In this document: positions 35,640 through 48,359 of the stretch, piece after piece | Layout: every line of letters begins with the position of its first letter | How positions within the stretch are numbered: the first letter of the stretch is position 1 | Source of the DNA: Mytilisepta virgata | Taxonomy: Eukaryota > Mollusca > Bivalvia > Mytilida > Mytilidae | Length of the DNA: 64,000 nt | Direction of reading: 5' to 3' | Assembly: GCA_028015205.1 (NCBI GenBank) | Contig: CM051516.1 | Span: 46,256,230-46,320,229, forward strand | Notes under the pieces: model-generated | The model's input: the letters and a program-made list of their open reading frames with translations, nothing else | The model's database searches: none | Told to the model about the DNA's origin: nothing | Position numbers and translations under genes: made by a program

Positions 35640-35886
35640 CTGTCGACAGGGAAGCAAATCCAAAGTCATTTTTAACATAGGAAACATTGAAACCACAAAG
35701 CAATTCGTCATAATGATTGTATAATTTCAACCGTGTTGACACCCATCCATCCTTGGTAAAATCCTTGTAAAGTATGTCAGGTAGTTTTTTTCACCGCATT
35801 AATCTTCTTACTTAAGGAAGTCATGGAAGCAGACACATACCATGGGGTATACAACAAACTGAGAAATATAAAGTCATACGAGCCAT
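35640..35886 (-). pseudogene. Decayed small secreted-protein-like gene, copy 1
   Basis: The minus strand starts MARMTLYFSVCC at 35886, aligned with the starts of copies 2 and 3. A stop follows within about 20 codons. After frame changes it continues LPDILYKDFTKDGWVSTRLK, then LYNHYDELLCGFNVSYVKND and FGFASLSTVKSF. The match between the three copies is better kept in the peptide LYKDFTK-G-x-x-STR than in the bases around it. This suggests that the ancestor was coding. I do not recognise the family, and no working frame remains. Confidence 0.5.
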
Positions 35887-35957
35887 AAAATATTACAAAT
35901 GAGGTCCAAAAATACATTCAACGTACAATAAGGTGAGGAACAGCTTAAAATTAAAGA

Positions 35958-36317
35958 TTAAAGGAAGTAGTTCACACAAGGAATTGGAAGAACGAAACTT
36001 TTAATTTCATTTGACATCCGCTCGACGGAAAACGATTCTGTTTCGCCTACTAATATTGTCACCATAATCAATTTATATCGTAGGAAAATTATGACAGAAT
36101 TCAGAATAATCCAGACCATTTCATAACAATTTTCACCATTTACTACTATTTGCAATAAAATTATATAATCTGTTTTGTCAGGGAATTCCATCATTACAAC
36201 TTGATATTTACCAACTTTTGGGTAATAATTTTTTATTTGAGGATTTTCCAGAATTAGTGGTTTATTATCTGATCTATACGAAATAATTATACTCAATATA
36301 TAAGTAGAAGCAGACAA
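35958..36317 (-). other. Conserved block upstream of the decayed gene, copy 1
   Basis: A 119-codon frame is open here (MMEFPDKTDYIILLQIVVNG in its middle), and a related frame lies at 39037-39240 in copy 2. In copy 3 (about 46330-46480) the frame is broken. The block lies 5' of the decayed gene in all three units. It could be an upstream exon, a promoter region or part of the duplicated non-coding DNA. The low-complexity composition makes me prefer non-coding. Confidence 0.3.
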
Positions 36318-38689
36318 ATGTAATGCAGTACATTGTTCTTTTGCAAGTTGTTATTCGCAATTCGTAAATTTATAAATCTAGATTTTGTTCTCCTGTTGAA
36401 AGAAAACCATTTCAGTTGCAAGGCAGAAGGGCATTGTGTAAAAGAAAAAGCTGAAATTCAACGTACTCCTCTAGTTGACAAAAAAAGAATAGAATTGAAG
36501 ATGTAGAAGTAACTGACTAGTTACATATCATATATTGCGGCACACAAGATTGCTTGCAGTTTAAGAGATTATTGTATAGGGAATTTGAACAGTTATTTCT
36601 ACTTTTTACTGGCTTTGACACTTTTTTACTGGACACGAGTTTAGAACCACAAGACACATAGTATAAGCATGACAGGTGGTTTTCGTTTTTTTATGTGAAT
36701 TTATACATCCATTTATTTGGCCTATAATTTACTTTTGAATCAGAAATTTAGTATACTGTATTATCAACTTAAAAAGAATGAAAAAGAAGTGGTCGGAAAA
36801 TTTAAATACATTTCTGTCCATATTTACCTAAAAACTGACAGTGCTTATAATTAGTATTAGCTTTTTTACTGCAGCTCATGTTATGGAAACTCAGGGTTGT
36901 CAAATGTAAGTACATGGTCGAGATTTCAAGACATTTATTATGTTGTTCTTATTTATGGATAAAATTGCAGGAATATACTTTTAATTAAGCATACCTAAGA
37001 CGAATTACATCAAATTAGTTTCAAAGACATATTTTGTCTTCTGAGACCTTCAAATCATACATGTAACTCGTAGGACGAATTCTGTCTACCTCTAAATATC
37101 TAAATATATATGAACCACGTATTACGCAGTCGTAGTTTTGAAAAAAAAACATTCAAAGTCAGAAGACATAAAGTAAATCTAGTTATTTAAGTTAGAACAT
37201 TTGTTACAACGCAGTTTGAAATTAATGCATAATTCCAAAGTCACGACAAAAAAATAAGATCTTTTATAACATTAATTGATGGACGCGATAGCAGGACGAC
37301 CTTAGTTTTCTGTTGATTGGAACTAATTCTCGGCATTTTGTAATGGAAGACTTAAAGTATCAATGAAAGCCGATTATAGTAATCCCTTTGTTAATTGTCT
37401 GTAATATTTTCTTTGAGGACTAGGTGCTGAGTTAAGCAGTATATATTTGGTTATTTTATGGAAATAAACCACTTGATATCACTTTTGTTGAGTTGTATGT
37501 GCGTAAAATTCTTTGATATCATTTTGCTGCACAAGACTCATCAGTTGTGCCCCAAGCCTAGAATGTTTAAAATTAAAACAACAGTAAAAAAAGTTGAAGA
37601 GCAAATTAAAAAATGACAAAATGACAAAAAGCAGTAAAGCCAAATATCTGAGAAATACGAAACTATAATATTTATTGATTCCAAACTGTATGCAAGTTTC
37701 AAATTTAATATCTGAGGAAGGCATTAAGTCGTAAATAATAAATTCCAGAATCCAAGATACTTTACGACTGTAAAAAATCAAACAGTTGTCTTATTTTTGC
37801 ATGTTCTGATTATGTAACATTTACGTGATAACAAAGACGAAGGCAAGTAAGAATATACAGTTATAAAGATATATTTTGATAATTTGACACTTTGTTGCAT
37901 AGTTTTGTTCATTTACAATGTATAACGAATCTTCTGTCGGAATCATGAAAAAAAAACCTTTTGATTTACCACTCTATCGTATCAGCGATATTTGTTTTAT
38001 CAAATCCTTGTCTCGATTCTCTTTAGAGGAAACGCATTTAATTCTATGTTGGTTTCCATAACAGATTGATGATAATTGTATTCCTAACGAGTACTTTTTA
38101 CCAGGATAATTTCAAATCATTGCTAAATCTAGTATAAAATTATATAATTGTTGATGTAAATGAGCGTTCCTCCAGTGACCAAAGTCAAACTGAAAAATCA
38201 CGACACTGGTAGGACATGTAAATTTACAATGTGACAGTTCGGGACAAAATAAAAGAACCATTAAAATGGTTAAGCAGTCTAAAACAAAAAATGAACTATG
38301 TGATATTTTGAGGAACGAAATTCGAAAACTTTCTGGGCCAAATCAGATTAGGGTTTACCATTTCGAATAATTGTGCTTTCTTTTTTTTGGCAGTGATAGT
38401 CCATTGTTTACAATTTCCGTAATGGAGTTCTGTTTTAAAAACTTCTATCTTGCAAGGATTCCGACATTTTACGCTAACAAAGTACCAAATTTTGATTCAT
38501 TTTTGTAAATTATTTTCTACACGTAAATCATTATCGACTATATAAAGTTGATGTCTTGAGTACATGTTGGATTTCGGACATCTTTTAAGCCTTTTACTGA
38601 TTTAAAAAAACCAATAGTAATTCGAAGTGTCCATTAGCTCGAACAATTTCTCAATTACATGGGTGTTCGAACGATTCTGAATGTCATTA

Positions 38690-38915
38690 GCTCAAAGTCA
38701 TTTTTAACATTGGAAGCATTGTAAAAATCAAACATTCCGTAATGAAGATCATATGATTTCCACCTTGTTGAAGCCGATCCATTCTTGGTAAAATCCTTGT
38801 AAAGTGTATCAAGTATGGTGTTTTCACAGCAGTAATCCTCTTTCTTAAGGAAGTCATGTTAGCAGACACTTGCCAATAATATACAAGCTGAAAAATATAG
38901 AGCCATATGAGTCAT
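38690..38915 (-). pseudogene. Decayed small secreted-protein-like gene, copy 2
   Basis: It starts MTHMALYFSACILLASVC at 38915, then hits a stop. A shifted frame reads KKEDYCCENTILDTLYKDFT, then KNGSASTRWKSYDLHYGMFD and FYNASNVKNDF. This copy best shows the likely ancestral layout: a hydrophobic signal-peptide-like start, a Cys pair soon after the expected cleavage region, then the shared LYKDFTK-x-G-S core. The 3' end of the gene is cut by the duplication junction at 38690. Confidence 0.5.
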
Positions 38916-39537
38916 TTAATATTCTCTTTTGTACTATATTTTACTATAAAGGTCACGTTTATCTGATTAGAAATTGTAAATGAGGTCCAAAAACGATTAT
39001 ACGTACAAAAAGGTGAGAAACGCTTATGACTCAAGGTTAAGGGAAGTAATTCAGCAAAAGGAACAAAAGGAATGAAACTTTTAGTTTCCTTTTTCGCCAA
39101 TTTATCACAATAATCAATTTATGATGCAGGAAATGTATGACACACCTCATAATAATCAAGACCATTTCATAATGCTTTTCACCATTTACTACTATTTGCA
39201 ATAAAATTATACAATCTGTCTTGTCAGGGAATTCCATCATTACAACTTAATATTTACCAAATTCTAGGAAATAATTTATTTCACAGTGTATTATTCGCAA
39301 TAGTATATTCATCCATAAATTTCTAAATCTAGATTTGTTCTTTTGTTGAAAGAAAATTCTACTAGTAGAGTGTGTCAAAAGTAAATATATTCCACAATCT
39401 CAATGTCTAGGCAGAAGGGCATTGTATAAAGAAAAAGCGGAAATTCAACGTAGTCGTCTAATTTTATAATTTAAAAAGGAAGAATAGAATTGAATCTGTA
39501 GAACTAACTGACCATCTACATATAAAATAAAGCGCTA

Positions 39538-39586
39538 TTTGTTTTTGATACTGTCTTTATCTGATAAAGATAATATCAAAAACAAA
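39538..39586. repeat. Short hairpin next to the Penelope-like insertion
   Basis: TTTGTTTTTGATACTGTCTT and AAGATAATATCAAAAACAAA pair as near-perfect arms. The hairpin lies at the left border of the sequence that copy 2 has and copies 1 and 3 lack. It may therefore belong to the insertion. Confidence 0.6.
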
Positions 39587-39939
39587 AAGACCTTTATTTT
39601 GTTTATTGTTTATTTACACTATACACAAAATATAAAACCTCACATAAAAATTTTTTTTCTTCGTTAAATAAGTGATTTTTTGCGGACTTACTTTTTTTGG
39701 CGTATTTGAGAAGTAAAACGCTTCATTTTTCAGTTAATATGGTCGGATGGTTGGATCTTCGGAATAATTTGCTGATGAATTTTGATTATGTGGTTTAAAA
39801 CTGAAGTATTTAATTGACGGTACGGTGTATTGAATATCAAAGGTTGGTAGTATCGTAGGACAGGTGCTGAGACACTTTCAGAGTGGGTGAAGGCTATTAG
39901 GTCAATGATACAAATCCGAATTAAAAGACCCCAATAACA

Positions 39940-41640
39940 TCGTTTTTGTTTGCAAGAACTATTATTTTGAGTGTCTTAGAAACGAAGTGGGAATAGATAA
40001 CACTGCAGGTAAGGTAACCCAACTTATACACTGACCACACTCACTAAGCAGGAAGTCCTTGATAACCACAAGACCGGTCTTCATTTCTTTGGCATTTCTA
40101 CAAAGGGTGAAGAAATGGACCTTCCTGCTCTTTATTGGATTACTGAACTACATAAGAATCCGTTTAAACAAAGGTACATTGCTGGGTCAGCTAATTGCTC
40201 TACAAAACCTCTTTCAAAGATCTTAACATTCATATTGACATGTATTAAAGAGGGCCTTCAGAATTACTGTGAAACATCATTTTCCACCAGTGGCGTCAAT
40301 CAGATGTGGGTTCCTAAAAACTCCAAAAATGTACTTGAATATCTAAAATCAAAATCTTTGGTTACATGCAACAGCATAAAAACATTCGACTTCTCTACAC
40401 TCTAGACTACCATACAACATTCTCAATTAAAAGATCGCTTAAAGCAACTAGTTCATCAATGTTTTTTCAAGAAAAATGGGACACGTAGGTATAAATTTCT
40501 TGTTCTATGTAGAGAAAAGGCTTATTTCGTGAAGAACCACTCTGATTCTGACAAAAAGTATTCTGAAGATGAAATTACAAACGCAAAAATCGTTGAATTT
40601 GGCGGTCTCAGTTTTCAACAAACAATCGGCATTCCAATGGGAACCAACTGTGCTCCTCTCCTCGCCGATCTGTCTCTGTACTCATACGAAGTGGACTCAT
40701 TCAAGGGTTACTACGTGAAAACAAAAAGAAACTAGCCCAATCCTTTAATTTCACTTTTCGTTATATAGATGATGTGTTGTCGTTAAATAACGACAAATTC
40801 CAAGACTTTCTACATCTTATCTACCCCAGTGAGCTTGAAATTAAGGATACTACAGATACACCAAAGTCGGCTTCATATTTGGATTTGTTTCTTGAAATAG
40901 ACTATGAGGGACATTTGAAGACAAACTTTATGACTAACGTGATGACTTCAACTTTCCTATTGTTAATTTTCCTTTCTTGCATAGCAATATACCAGCATCG
41001 CCTGCATATGGCGTCTACGTTGCTCAGCTTATCCGATTTTCAAGGGAATGCGTGATTTACCCTGACTTTCGACAAAGAGGATTACTGCTGTCACAAAAGC
41101 TTCTTAACCAGGGTTTTATCAGAGATAAGATGATGTCATCACTTAGGAAATTTTACGGTCGTCATCACGAATTGATTGACCATTACAGTGTTCCAACATC
41201 TAAGATAATGTTGGGCCTGTTCCCACTGTCGTAACATTTGATGTGCCTCCACCGATTTGTGACCCCCCCCCGGATTGACTTTGTTGAACTTCACGATGGG
41301 TGCCGTATACAGAGCAGGAACTGCTTACCCTTCCGGAGCACCTGGGTTCACTCCTGGTTTTTATAGGAGTTCGTGTTGTTCATTGGTTTTTAGTTTTCTG
41401 TGTTTGTTTGTTGTGCTTGTGGTTGTTCATTTGTCTTCCCGGGTTTGTCTGTCCAATGGATTATGTTTTTGTTTTTTATTGCTTCTTAGGTATATTTGTC
41501 CTTTTTATCGTTTACGATTGCACTGTTGGGGTTCATTATTGGTTTGTTTGTTTGTTTGTTATTTTAGCAGACGATTTCCTGATTGAAATCTCGCAAATAT
41601 TTTGTATTGTAAATTGGGATTAATTTAAATTGATTTTTTT
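39940..41640 (+). mobile_element. Most complete Penelope-like retroelement in the window, inactive
   Basis: Reading frames give, in order: NNIVFVCKNYYFECL, LYWITELHKNPFKQRYIAGS, TFDFSTL (first catalytic motif, followed at once by a stop where Tyr is expected), KIVEFGGLSFQQTIGIPMGT then NCAPLLADLSLYSYE, and FRYIDDVLSLNN in another frame (about 40757-40790). The C-terminal part continues SASYLDLFLEIDYEG, YGVYVAQLIRFSREC and YGRHHELIDHYSVP. The order LYT-type motif, GIPMG and YIDD with this spacing is my basis for calling it Penelope-like. A GIY-YIG endonuclease is not seen, so the copy or my family call is incomplete. At least four frame breaks are visible. Confidence 0.78.
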
Positions 41641-43129
41641 TATTACTTTTAATTGGACATTTTATTGCAACTGCAATTTATAAATTACTTCGCCTTGGCT
41701 TTGACACTTTTTAATGGATGCGAGTTTAGAACCGCAAAACGCATGGTATAAGCATGACAAGTGGTTTTTCTGGGTTTTTTTTCGATGTGAATTTCTACAT
41801 CCATTGTTTTTTCTTATAAATTACTTTTGAATTAGGAATTTAGTATACTGCATTATCAATTTAAAAAGTATAAAAAAAGTGGTCGGAAAATCTCAATAAA
41901 TTATTTAACCCTGCATTTGGGTGCATATTTATAATTAGTATTGGCACTTTTACTGCAGCTCATGTTATGGGTTATCAAATGTCAGTACATGGTCGAGATC
42001 CTAGGATATCTCTAAATATTAATTCATATACTGTACCATGATAACATGTATTGTTGTATATTCTTTCTTATGATGATCCAACGACGATTAAAAAATAGAT
42101 GTTTAAACATAAACCCTTAGTCCACAAAACTCCATAACGTGCTCCCAAAAAAACTTTTTGAGAAATAAACTGACAGCTATTTGACGATGATTTTTCAAGA
42201 CATTTATTATGCTTTAATTTATGGATAAAATTGCAGAAATATACTTTTCATTATGTGTAGATAAGACGAATTGCATCAAATTGGTTTCAAAGACATATTT
42301 TGTCTCCTGAGACCTTCAAATCATATATGTAACTCGTAAGACGAATTCTGTCTACTTCTAAATATCTACGAACCACGTATAATGAAGTCGTAATTTTGAA
42401 AGAAGAATTCAAGGTCAGAAAAAAAAGAAGACATAAAGTAAATCTTGTTATTTTTAGATTAGAAATTTTTGTATTAACATACTACGCAGTTTGAAAATAA
42501 AGCATAATTCCAGTCACGACAGAACTTTCTGTCTCTTTTTATTGAAACTAATTATCGTCATTTTATAATGGAAGACTTATAATATCAATGAAAGCTGATT
42601 ATATGAGAAAAGAATATTAACAAATCTTTAAAATTTTACATGAATCCTATCAAAGTTTGGTTCATAAGCACCAATGTCTCAGAAAACTGACAAACTAGAA
42701 AACATTTTTTTTATTTGTAATATAGACAGTACTAAAATACATTATAAATTTGCTTAATAAAGAGCTTTAAAGTGTGATTCAAAATGAAAAATCGGTTAAG
42801 AATAAACATTGAACAATAAGAAATTGTATCACCAACAAACCAGATTTTCCTGCATCAATGTTTGAAGCCGACCGCTCTTCCGCGAACTAGTAATCATATG
42901 TTTTTCCTTTGGAAAATCCGGTTGAAAAGAATCAACGGCAAGACATGGAAGTCTAAAATCCACATGTAACTTCTACTTTGTAGTTTTTAAATTAAATGTT
43001 TGGAGTGATAATATCAACAAGGACTGAATTTAACACTATATTAGAAGTTCATGTGACAGTAATTTTCTGCTTTCAGAAAGAAATCGTCAATAAAACACTA
43101 CCGTCCGTAACGATTCAATTTTTAAATGA

Positions 43130-43690
43130 AAGTATTCCCTTAGTTTAAATTTCCAGTTTTCGAAATTAGACCCCTGTTGGCACCAATTTTTGAAAATCAA
43201 AATTCACAAACCTTATTGCGCATTTACATATAGTATTTAACAATATTGTATAGAAATTAAATGCATGACAAGAAAAATGAATGCGCTAAGAGTTTAGGTC
43301 ACAAGCTAAAATTCCTATTTTCGAAATTCGACCCCTGTGGGCCCCAATTTAGAAAAATCAAAATTCAAAACTGTTATTGCGCATCTACATACAGTATGTG
43401 ATAATGCTGAATAGAAATTAAAAGCCTAAAATGAGAAATGAACGAGGAGTTAAGGTCACAAGTTTAAATTTCCAATTTTCGAAATTCGACCCCTGTGGAC
43501 CCCAATTTTTGAAAATCAAAATTCTAAACCTTGTTGGGAATCCACATATAGTTTGTGACAATACAGTATAGAAATTAAATGCATGAAGTTAAAAATGAAC
43601 GAGTTCTGGAGACAAGAGTATCTAACGGACGGATAGACGGACCGATTACAATTATCCCCGATCTTTATTCCATGTACGGGGATAACAACT
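43130..43690 (-). repeat. Uninterrupted ~160-bp-period repeat element
   Basis: On the minus strand it matches 29697-30125 plus 32692 onward. The complement of the CCCACAGGGGTCG mark (CGACCCCTGTGGG) lies at about 43170, 43331 and 43489 (period 158-161). The end carries CTAACGGACGGATAGACGGA, CCGATTACAATTATCCCCG and CGGGGATAA. It contains the intact sequence GAAATTAAATGCATGACAAG, which shows the site before the LINE insertion in the other copy. Confidence 0.75.
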
Positions 43691-45469
43691 GTTTAATACT
43701 GAAAATGGCGAATTTAGAACATCAGTTATAGTTGATTTCATGGTCTAGACAAATATATAAATTTGTCATTCTTTCGACAGATTTGAAATGATTTCGGTTA
43801 GACACAACAGTTTGACGGAGTAAGAAAATTGTAATCCTTTTTTTTATTGTGTGTGAAATTTTCTGGGCAGACTAGGTGCTGAGTTAAGACGTCTATATTT
43901 TTTACTTTATGGAAATAAACCACTTGGTATCTCTTTTGTTCAATTCAATATGCATACATGTAAATAAATTATCTATCATTAGCAGTGTCCAAGGCCAACA
44001 GCAAAAAACTTGAAACAATAATAAGAATGTTGAATTCAGTTGAATTTATGTCTGGTCAGATATTGATTTGATAATTTATGATGGAAATATCCCCCTTCCC
44101 CCGAGAGTTAGGAAAGGGTAGACCAAAAGCTCTAAAAATCATTTGTTCTTATGTTTGCTTGTTCTGATTATGTCTAACATTAAAGTGATAACAAAGACGA
44201 AGGCAAGTAAAATATACATGTATAAAGCTATTTTGAATAATTTGTTACTTTGTTGCATAGTTTTGTTCTCTTATGATGAATTTTATGTCGGAATCTTGAA
44301 AACAAAACTTTAAATGTACTACTTTTTCGTAGTAGCGATTTTTTTCATCAAATCTTTGTGTCTCTTTAGAGGAAACTCAATTAATTCAATGTTTGTTTCC
44401 ATATCATTTTGATGATAATTTCATTCCTAAAGTTTACTTTTATACTAGGATTATTTCAAATCATGGCTAAATCTAGTATATAATCATGTAATTGTCCTGT
44501 CATGAGCGTTTCTGCAATCACCAAAGTCATGAAAAAAAAACCGAAAAATCACGTATGTATTTTCAATACACAAGCAGGAAATGTCAATTTAACGCGTAGA
44601 ATGTGTCAGTTCAGGGCAGAATTTAAATAGAAATTTAAAAAGAATTTAAAAAGAACTATTATAATGATTGACCGGTATAAAACAAAACAAAAAATATCTA
44701 TGTTATATTTTGAGAAACGAAATCCGGAAACTTTCTTGGTCACAACAAATTAGGGCATGTAGGGTAATCATTTCGAATAATGTGCGGCAGTGATAGTCCA
44801 TTTTGTTCCCATTGTCCGTGTTGAAGTTCTATCGTCCAAGGATTCCGACATATCACGTTAACAAATGCCCAAATTTGATTGCTTTTTGTAAAGAATTTTC
44901 GACATTTATGTCATATCATATCGTGAGTACATGTTGTATTTCGGACATCTTTTAAGCCCTTTTCTGAAATTTCTTCTTTAAAACACCAGTTATTCGATGT
45001 GTCCATTAGCTCGATCATTTTTCAATTCCGTGGGTGTTTGGACGATTCCGGATGTCTAGATTCTAAAGAACAGAAGCACATTAAACTATCTATAGGTTGA
45101 AAGTCAGTGGCTGTCAAATTTCTGTTGTTTGTTGATAATTTTATTCCTACTAGAATTTCTAGCATGTACCTTTATACTAAGAATTGTGCTTTAATCCAAT
45201 AAAAACACCTACATGTAATCGTGTCATGAGCATTCCAAGAATCGCAAATCAAACTGGAAGGTATATTACTGATGTCATTTCAATACATATATAGGACATG
45301 TAAATGTATGCCTTGTAATGTACTAATTTTGCATCAAAAATAATAATAGCGTCAAAATTCGATTAAGAAAACCTTAGCATTAGCTCGGTACAAAAATGAA
45401 ATTTTCATAATAATAATAATAATAAGGTCATGTTTCTATTAATCAGTTTAAATGGCAGGAGAGCAAAAT

Positions 45470-45625
45470 TAGGAAAAATTGTAGGTAACATTGGAAAAGT
45501 TTCAACTAACTAGTCCAAAGCCGAGACACAAAAATTGGAAAATTACAGTGAACGTTGGACAAGGATAATTGTGAATTCCCATTTTATTAATAGTAATGTC
45601 CAGTTTCGAATAACTAGTTTAAATT
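45470..45625. repeat. Two-unit outlier of the 108-bp minisatellite
   Basis: ACTAACTAGTCCAAAGCCGA and GAATAACTAGTTTAAATTGG, with GGAAAAATTGTAGGTAACAT, GTGAATTCCCATTTTATTAA and TAGTAATGTCCAGTTTCG between them, match the units at 51745-52135. Confidence 0.65.
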
Positions 45626-45816
45626 GGAAAATTGATCAAGACAAAGAGCACTTTACTACATTATATAAATAAAGATGTGTCAAATTGAACAAGCTGTTAA
45701 AGGTTTCTGAAGAAATATTAAAGAAATTTCAATAGTTTTGATCATTTTAATTCCATACCTACTAAAAGAAGAAAAGAAAACGGGAAATATGATTTGTTTA
45801 CAGTTGAGAATTAAAC

Positions 45817-46141
45817 TCAGGAATAAATACAACTGTAATGCATAAAAAGAATATTCATCTTGATTGACCTTCTAAATACTGAGTCTAGGTGTACCACGAT
45901 GTTCATTTTACGAATGATGTACGACAAGGAAGCAAATACAAAGTCATTTTTACCATTACAACGATCAAGCAATACGTAACGAGGACCGTATAATTCCCAG
46001 CATGTTGAAACCGATCCATACTTAGTAAAATCCTTGTAAAGTATGTCAAGCAATTTTTTCACAGCAGTATGTCCTTCATGGTAACAAATACATGCCACTG
46101 AGTATCAAACACGCTGAGCAATATAGAGCCATTCGAGCCAT
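45817..46141 (-). pseudogene. Decayed small secreted-protein-like gene, copy 3
   Basis: It starts MARMALYCSACLILSG at 46141 and reaches a stop after about 21 codons. In another frame a 93-codon stretch is open to 45817. It reads VKKLLDILYKDFTKYGSVST, then CWELYGPRYVLLDRCNGKND and FVFASLSYIIRKMN. This is the longest surviving frame of the three copies. The two parts cannot be joined without a frame change, so I call it a pseudogene. An unrecognised intron between signal and body would be the alternative. Confidence 0.5.
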
Positions 46142-48359
46142 GATATCTTCCATAAGATGTACTAGATTTTACTGTAAGGGTTACATATATCTGACTACAT
46201 ATTGTAAATGAGGACCAATAAATATTCTACATACAGAAAGGTGAGGAAATTTTTGCTTATAATTCAAGTTTAAGGGAAGTGATACAAACATAGGAATGGA
46301 AGGATGGAAACTTCTAATTACCTTTGTTTAGCCGCTGCGGAACATCGTTCTATTTCACCATAACCAATTTATATCGTAAGAAAATTATGACAGACTTCAT
46401 AATATTCCAGAACATTTCATAATAATTTGCACCATTTCTACTATTAACACAATCTGTCTTGTCAAGAAATTCCATTATTACTATTTACTATTTTCTATGA
46501 AAGAATTTTTCATGTGAGGATTTTCAAGAGGTCGTGATTTACATGTTTTATATGATATATACAATATAGTTTTATTTTACTCTATATATAGGTAGACGAA
46601 ACCAAGTGGTTTGCAGAATATTTCTTTTTTAATGTAGTAATTCGCAATAGTAAATTCACCCATAAATTTACAAATTTAGATTGTTCTGTTGTTGAAGGAA
46701 AATTTCAATCTAGCAATAACATACATTCAACCAAAGTCAAACGTAAAATAAGGTATTCCTAAGTCAGAATTTCTAGACAGAAGGGCATTTTGTTAAGAAA
46801 ACGCTGAAAGTCGACTTGCTTATACAGTATTATAATGAATAAAGATCAAATAATAAAATAAAAAATAGAATTGAAGATTTAGAAGTTATTGGCCATTTAC
46901 ATATCATATATTGTAGCACATAAGCTTTCAGTATTAGAGATTATGGTATATGTCTTATACATGTATGAATAGTTATTTTAATGCACCAGCTTTCCTAACT
47001 ACACTGGATAAAATTCAATAGATATATTTACTTTTCGTTAAGCATAGCTAAAAAAAGGTGCATCAAATTGGTAACAGAATATTTTTGCATTTTGAGACCA
47101 TGATCCATCTTACTTGTAGCACAATTTGATGAATTTTTCAGATCAAATTCTGTCATTTACTTCCAATTCGTTATAAATCACGTACTACGCAGTCATAATT
47201 AAGAAAACAAAAATTCCAAAGTCAGAAGGTATAAATACGAACATTTTTTGTATAAAGTCATTCGCAGCTTAATCAAATAAAAAAAATCACTATAAAAATT
47301 TAATTCTTTCATAACATTAATTCGTGCTATTCTGAAATAATACAAAATGATTTTTTATGTACATTTCGTTTGATGTCAATCTTTCTCTGTTTATTGAGAT
47401 TAATTCTCATTATTTTAGGATGGAATATTTAATGTATCAATGAGTCGATTACAACAAAACCGTAATAATTTAACATTAATCGTACTTAAATTTGATTCGT
47501 AGAATATGACTTGTTACAAAGCTGACAATGATAAGAAATCTATTTTTCATACTGACTGTACTGAAAATTTAGGACGGATCGGTTTAATAATGTACTTTAA
47601 ATTGAAGTTCTACAAGAAAAATCGGTTAAGTATAAACAGTAAAAAGATTATTAAAACAAACCTTCACTACTTGGAGCAGATCACCCGCCCGCCCGCCGTA
47701 TATCGTCAAACTGGTAACCGGATATTTTCATTTTGAAACTCGAGAATGACCCAGAATAGCCCAAAATACATATAATTTAGTAATTTGCATTTTCAAAGTA
47801 CAACATTGATCAGAGATTGCAAACTACAAGCTCAATGTTTGAAGTGGATTTAAAGTTGTTGTTCCTGAGTCATAGTCGCAGGTGTTGTGCCAGTGATAAA
47901 TACATTTTTTTATCAATCTTGCCCTAACTGCTCAAATGGTTTCAGAAATATTTTTATGAATACCAGACATTGTGCAGTGTTTTGTGGTTCTGTTTACGAT
48001 ATATTTTACAATACAGTTAGATTTCGAACCTTTCTAGAACTTTTTGAGGGAGGGGCCAATTTAACCTAGAAGAAAACTTGGAAAAAGATTGATTGCTGTG
48101 CAGTTCATCTCGATTTATATCCTGACGCAGCAGGGATATTTGTATGCCTCTATACTACTCTCTTGTCATGCATTTATATCCAAAATCTCACTGCTAAAAT
48201 TAGTTGGTCACGTGTATGGAGAATATTCGTTAGTTTTCAAGACCACTTTTCCACATGGATAAATAAATTGTACTCATTGCAGCTTTATAAACCCGAAGTG
48301 TTTAATTAATTGCAACGTTCAAAAAAATAATTACTTATATTCAGTTGTAAAACGAAGAC

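Larger units (their letters stand above)
35330..38690. repeat. Tandem locus copy 1 of 3
   Basis: This unit shares ordered, same-orientation blocks with the two following units. They are: the decayed small gene (35640-35886), GGAATTCCATCATTACAACTT (36180), GAATAGAATTGAAGATGTAG (36487), TTTAGAACCACAAGACACAT (36640), GGACGAATTCTGTCTACCTC (37072), GACTAGGTGCTGAGTTAAG (37418), GTGATAACAAAGACGAAGGC (37826) and GTGTCCATTAGCTCGAACAA (38628). It is the most compact copy, at about 3.3 kb. Confidence 0.75.
38690..45060. repeat. Tandem locus copy 2 of 3, enlarged by insertions
   Basis: The unit begins abruptly at the decayed gene (38690), directly after the last block of copy 1. It follows the same block order: 39230, 39480, 41720, 42335, 43874, 44190 and 44997. 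Compared with copy 1 it has a ~2.2-kb insert at about 39530-41695 (hairpin plus Penelope-like element). It also has a segment at about 42620-43840, part of which is shared with copy 3. Confidence 0.72.

Noticed and set aside
41275..41623. Two overlapping frames of 103 and 107 codons with hydrophobic runs
   Set aside because: They are the 3' tail of the Penelope-like element, which is also open in the other copies for compositional reasons. The membrane-like look comes from T- and G-rich DNA.
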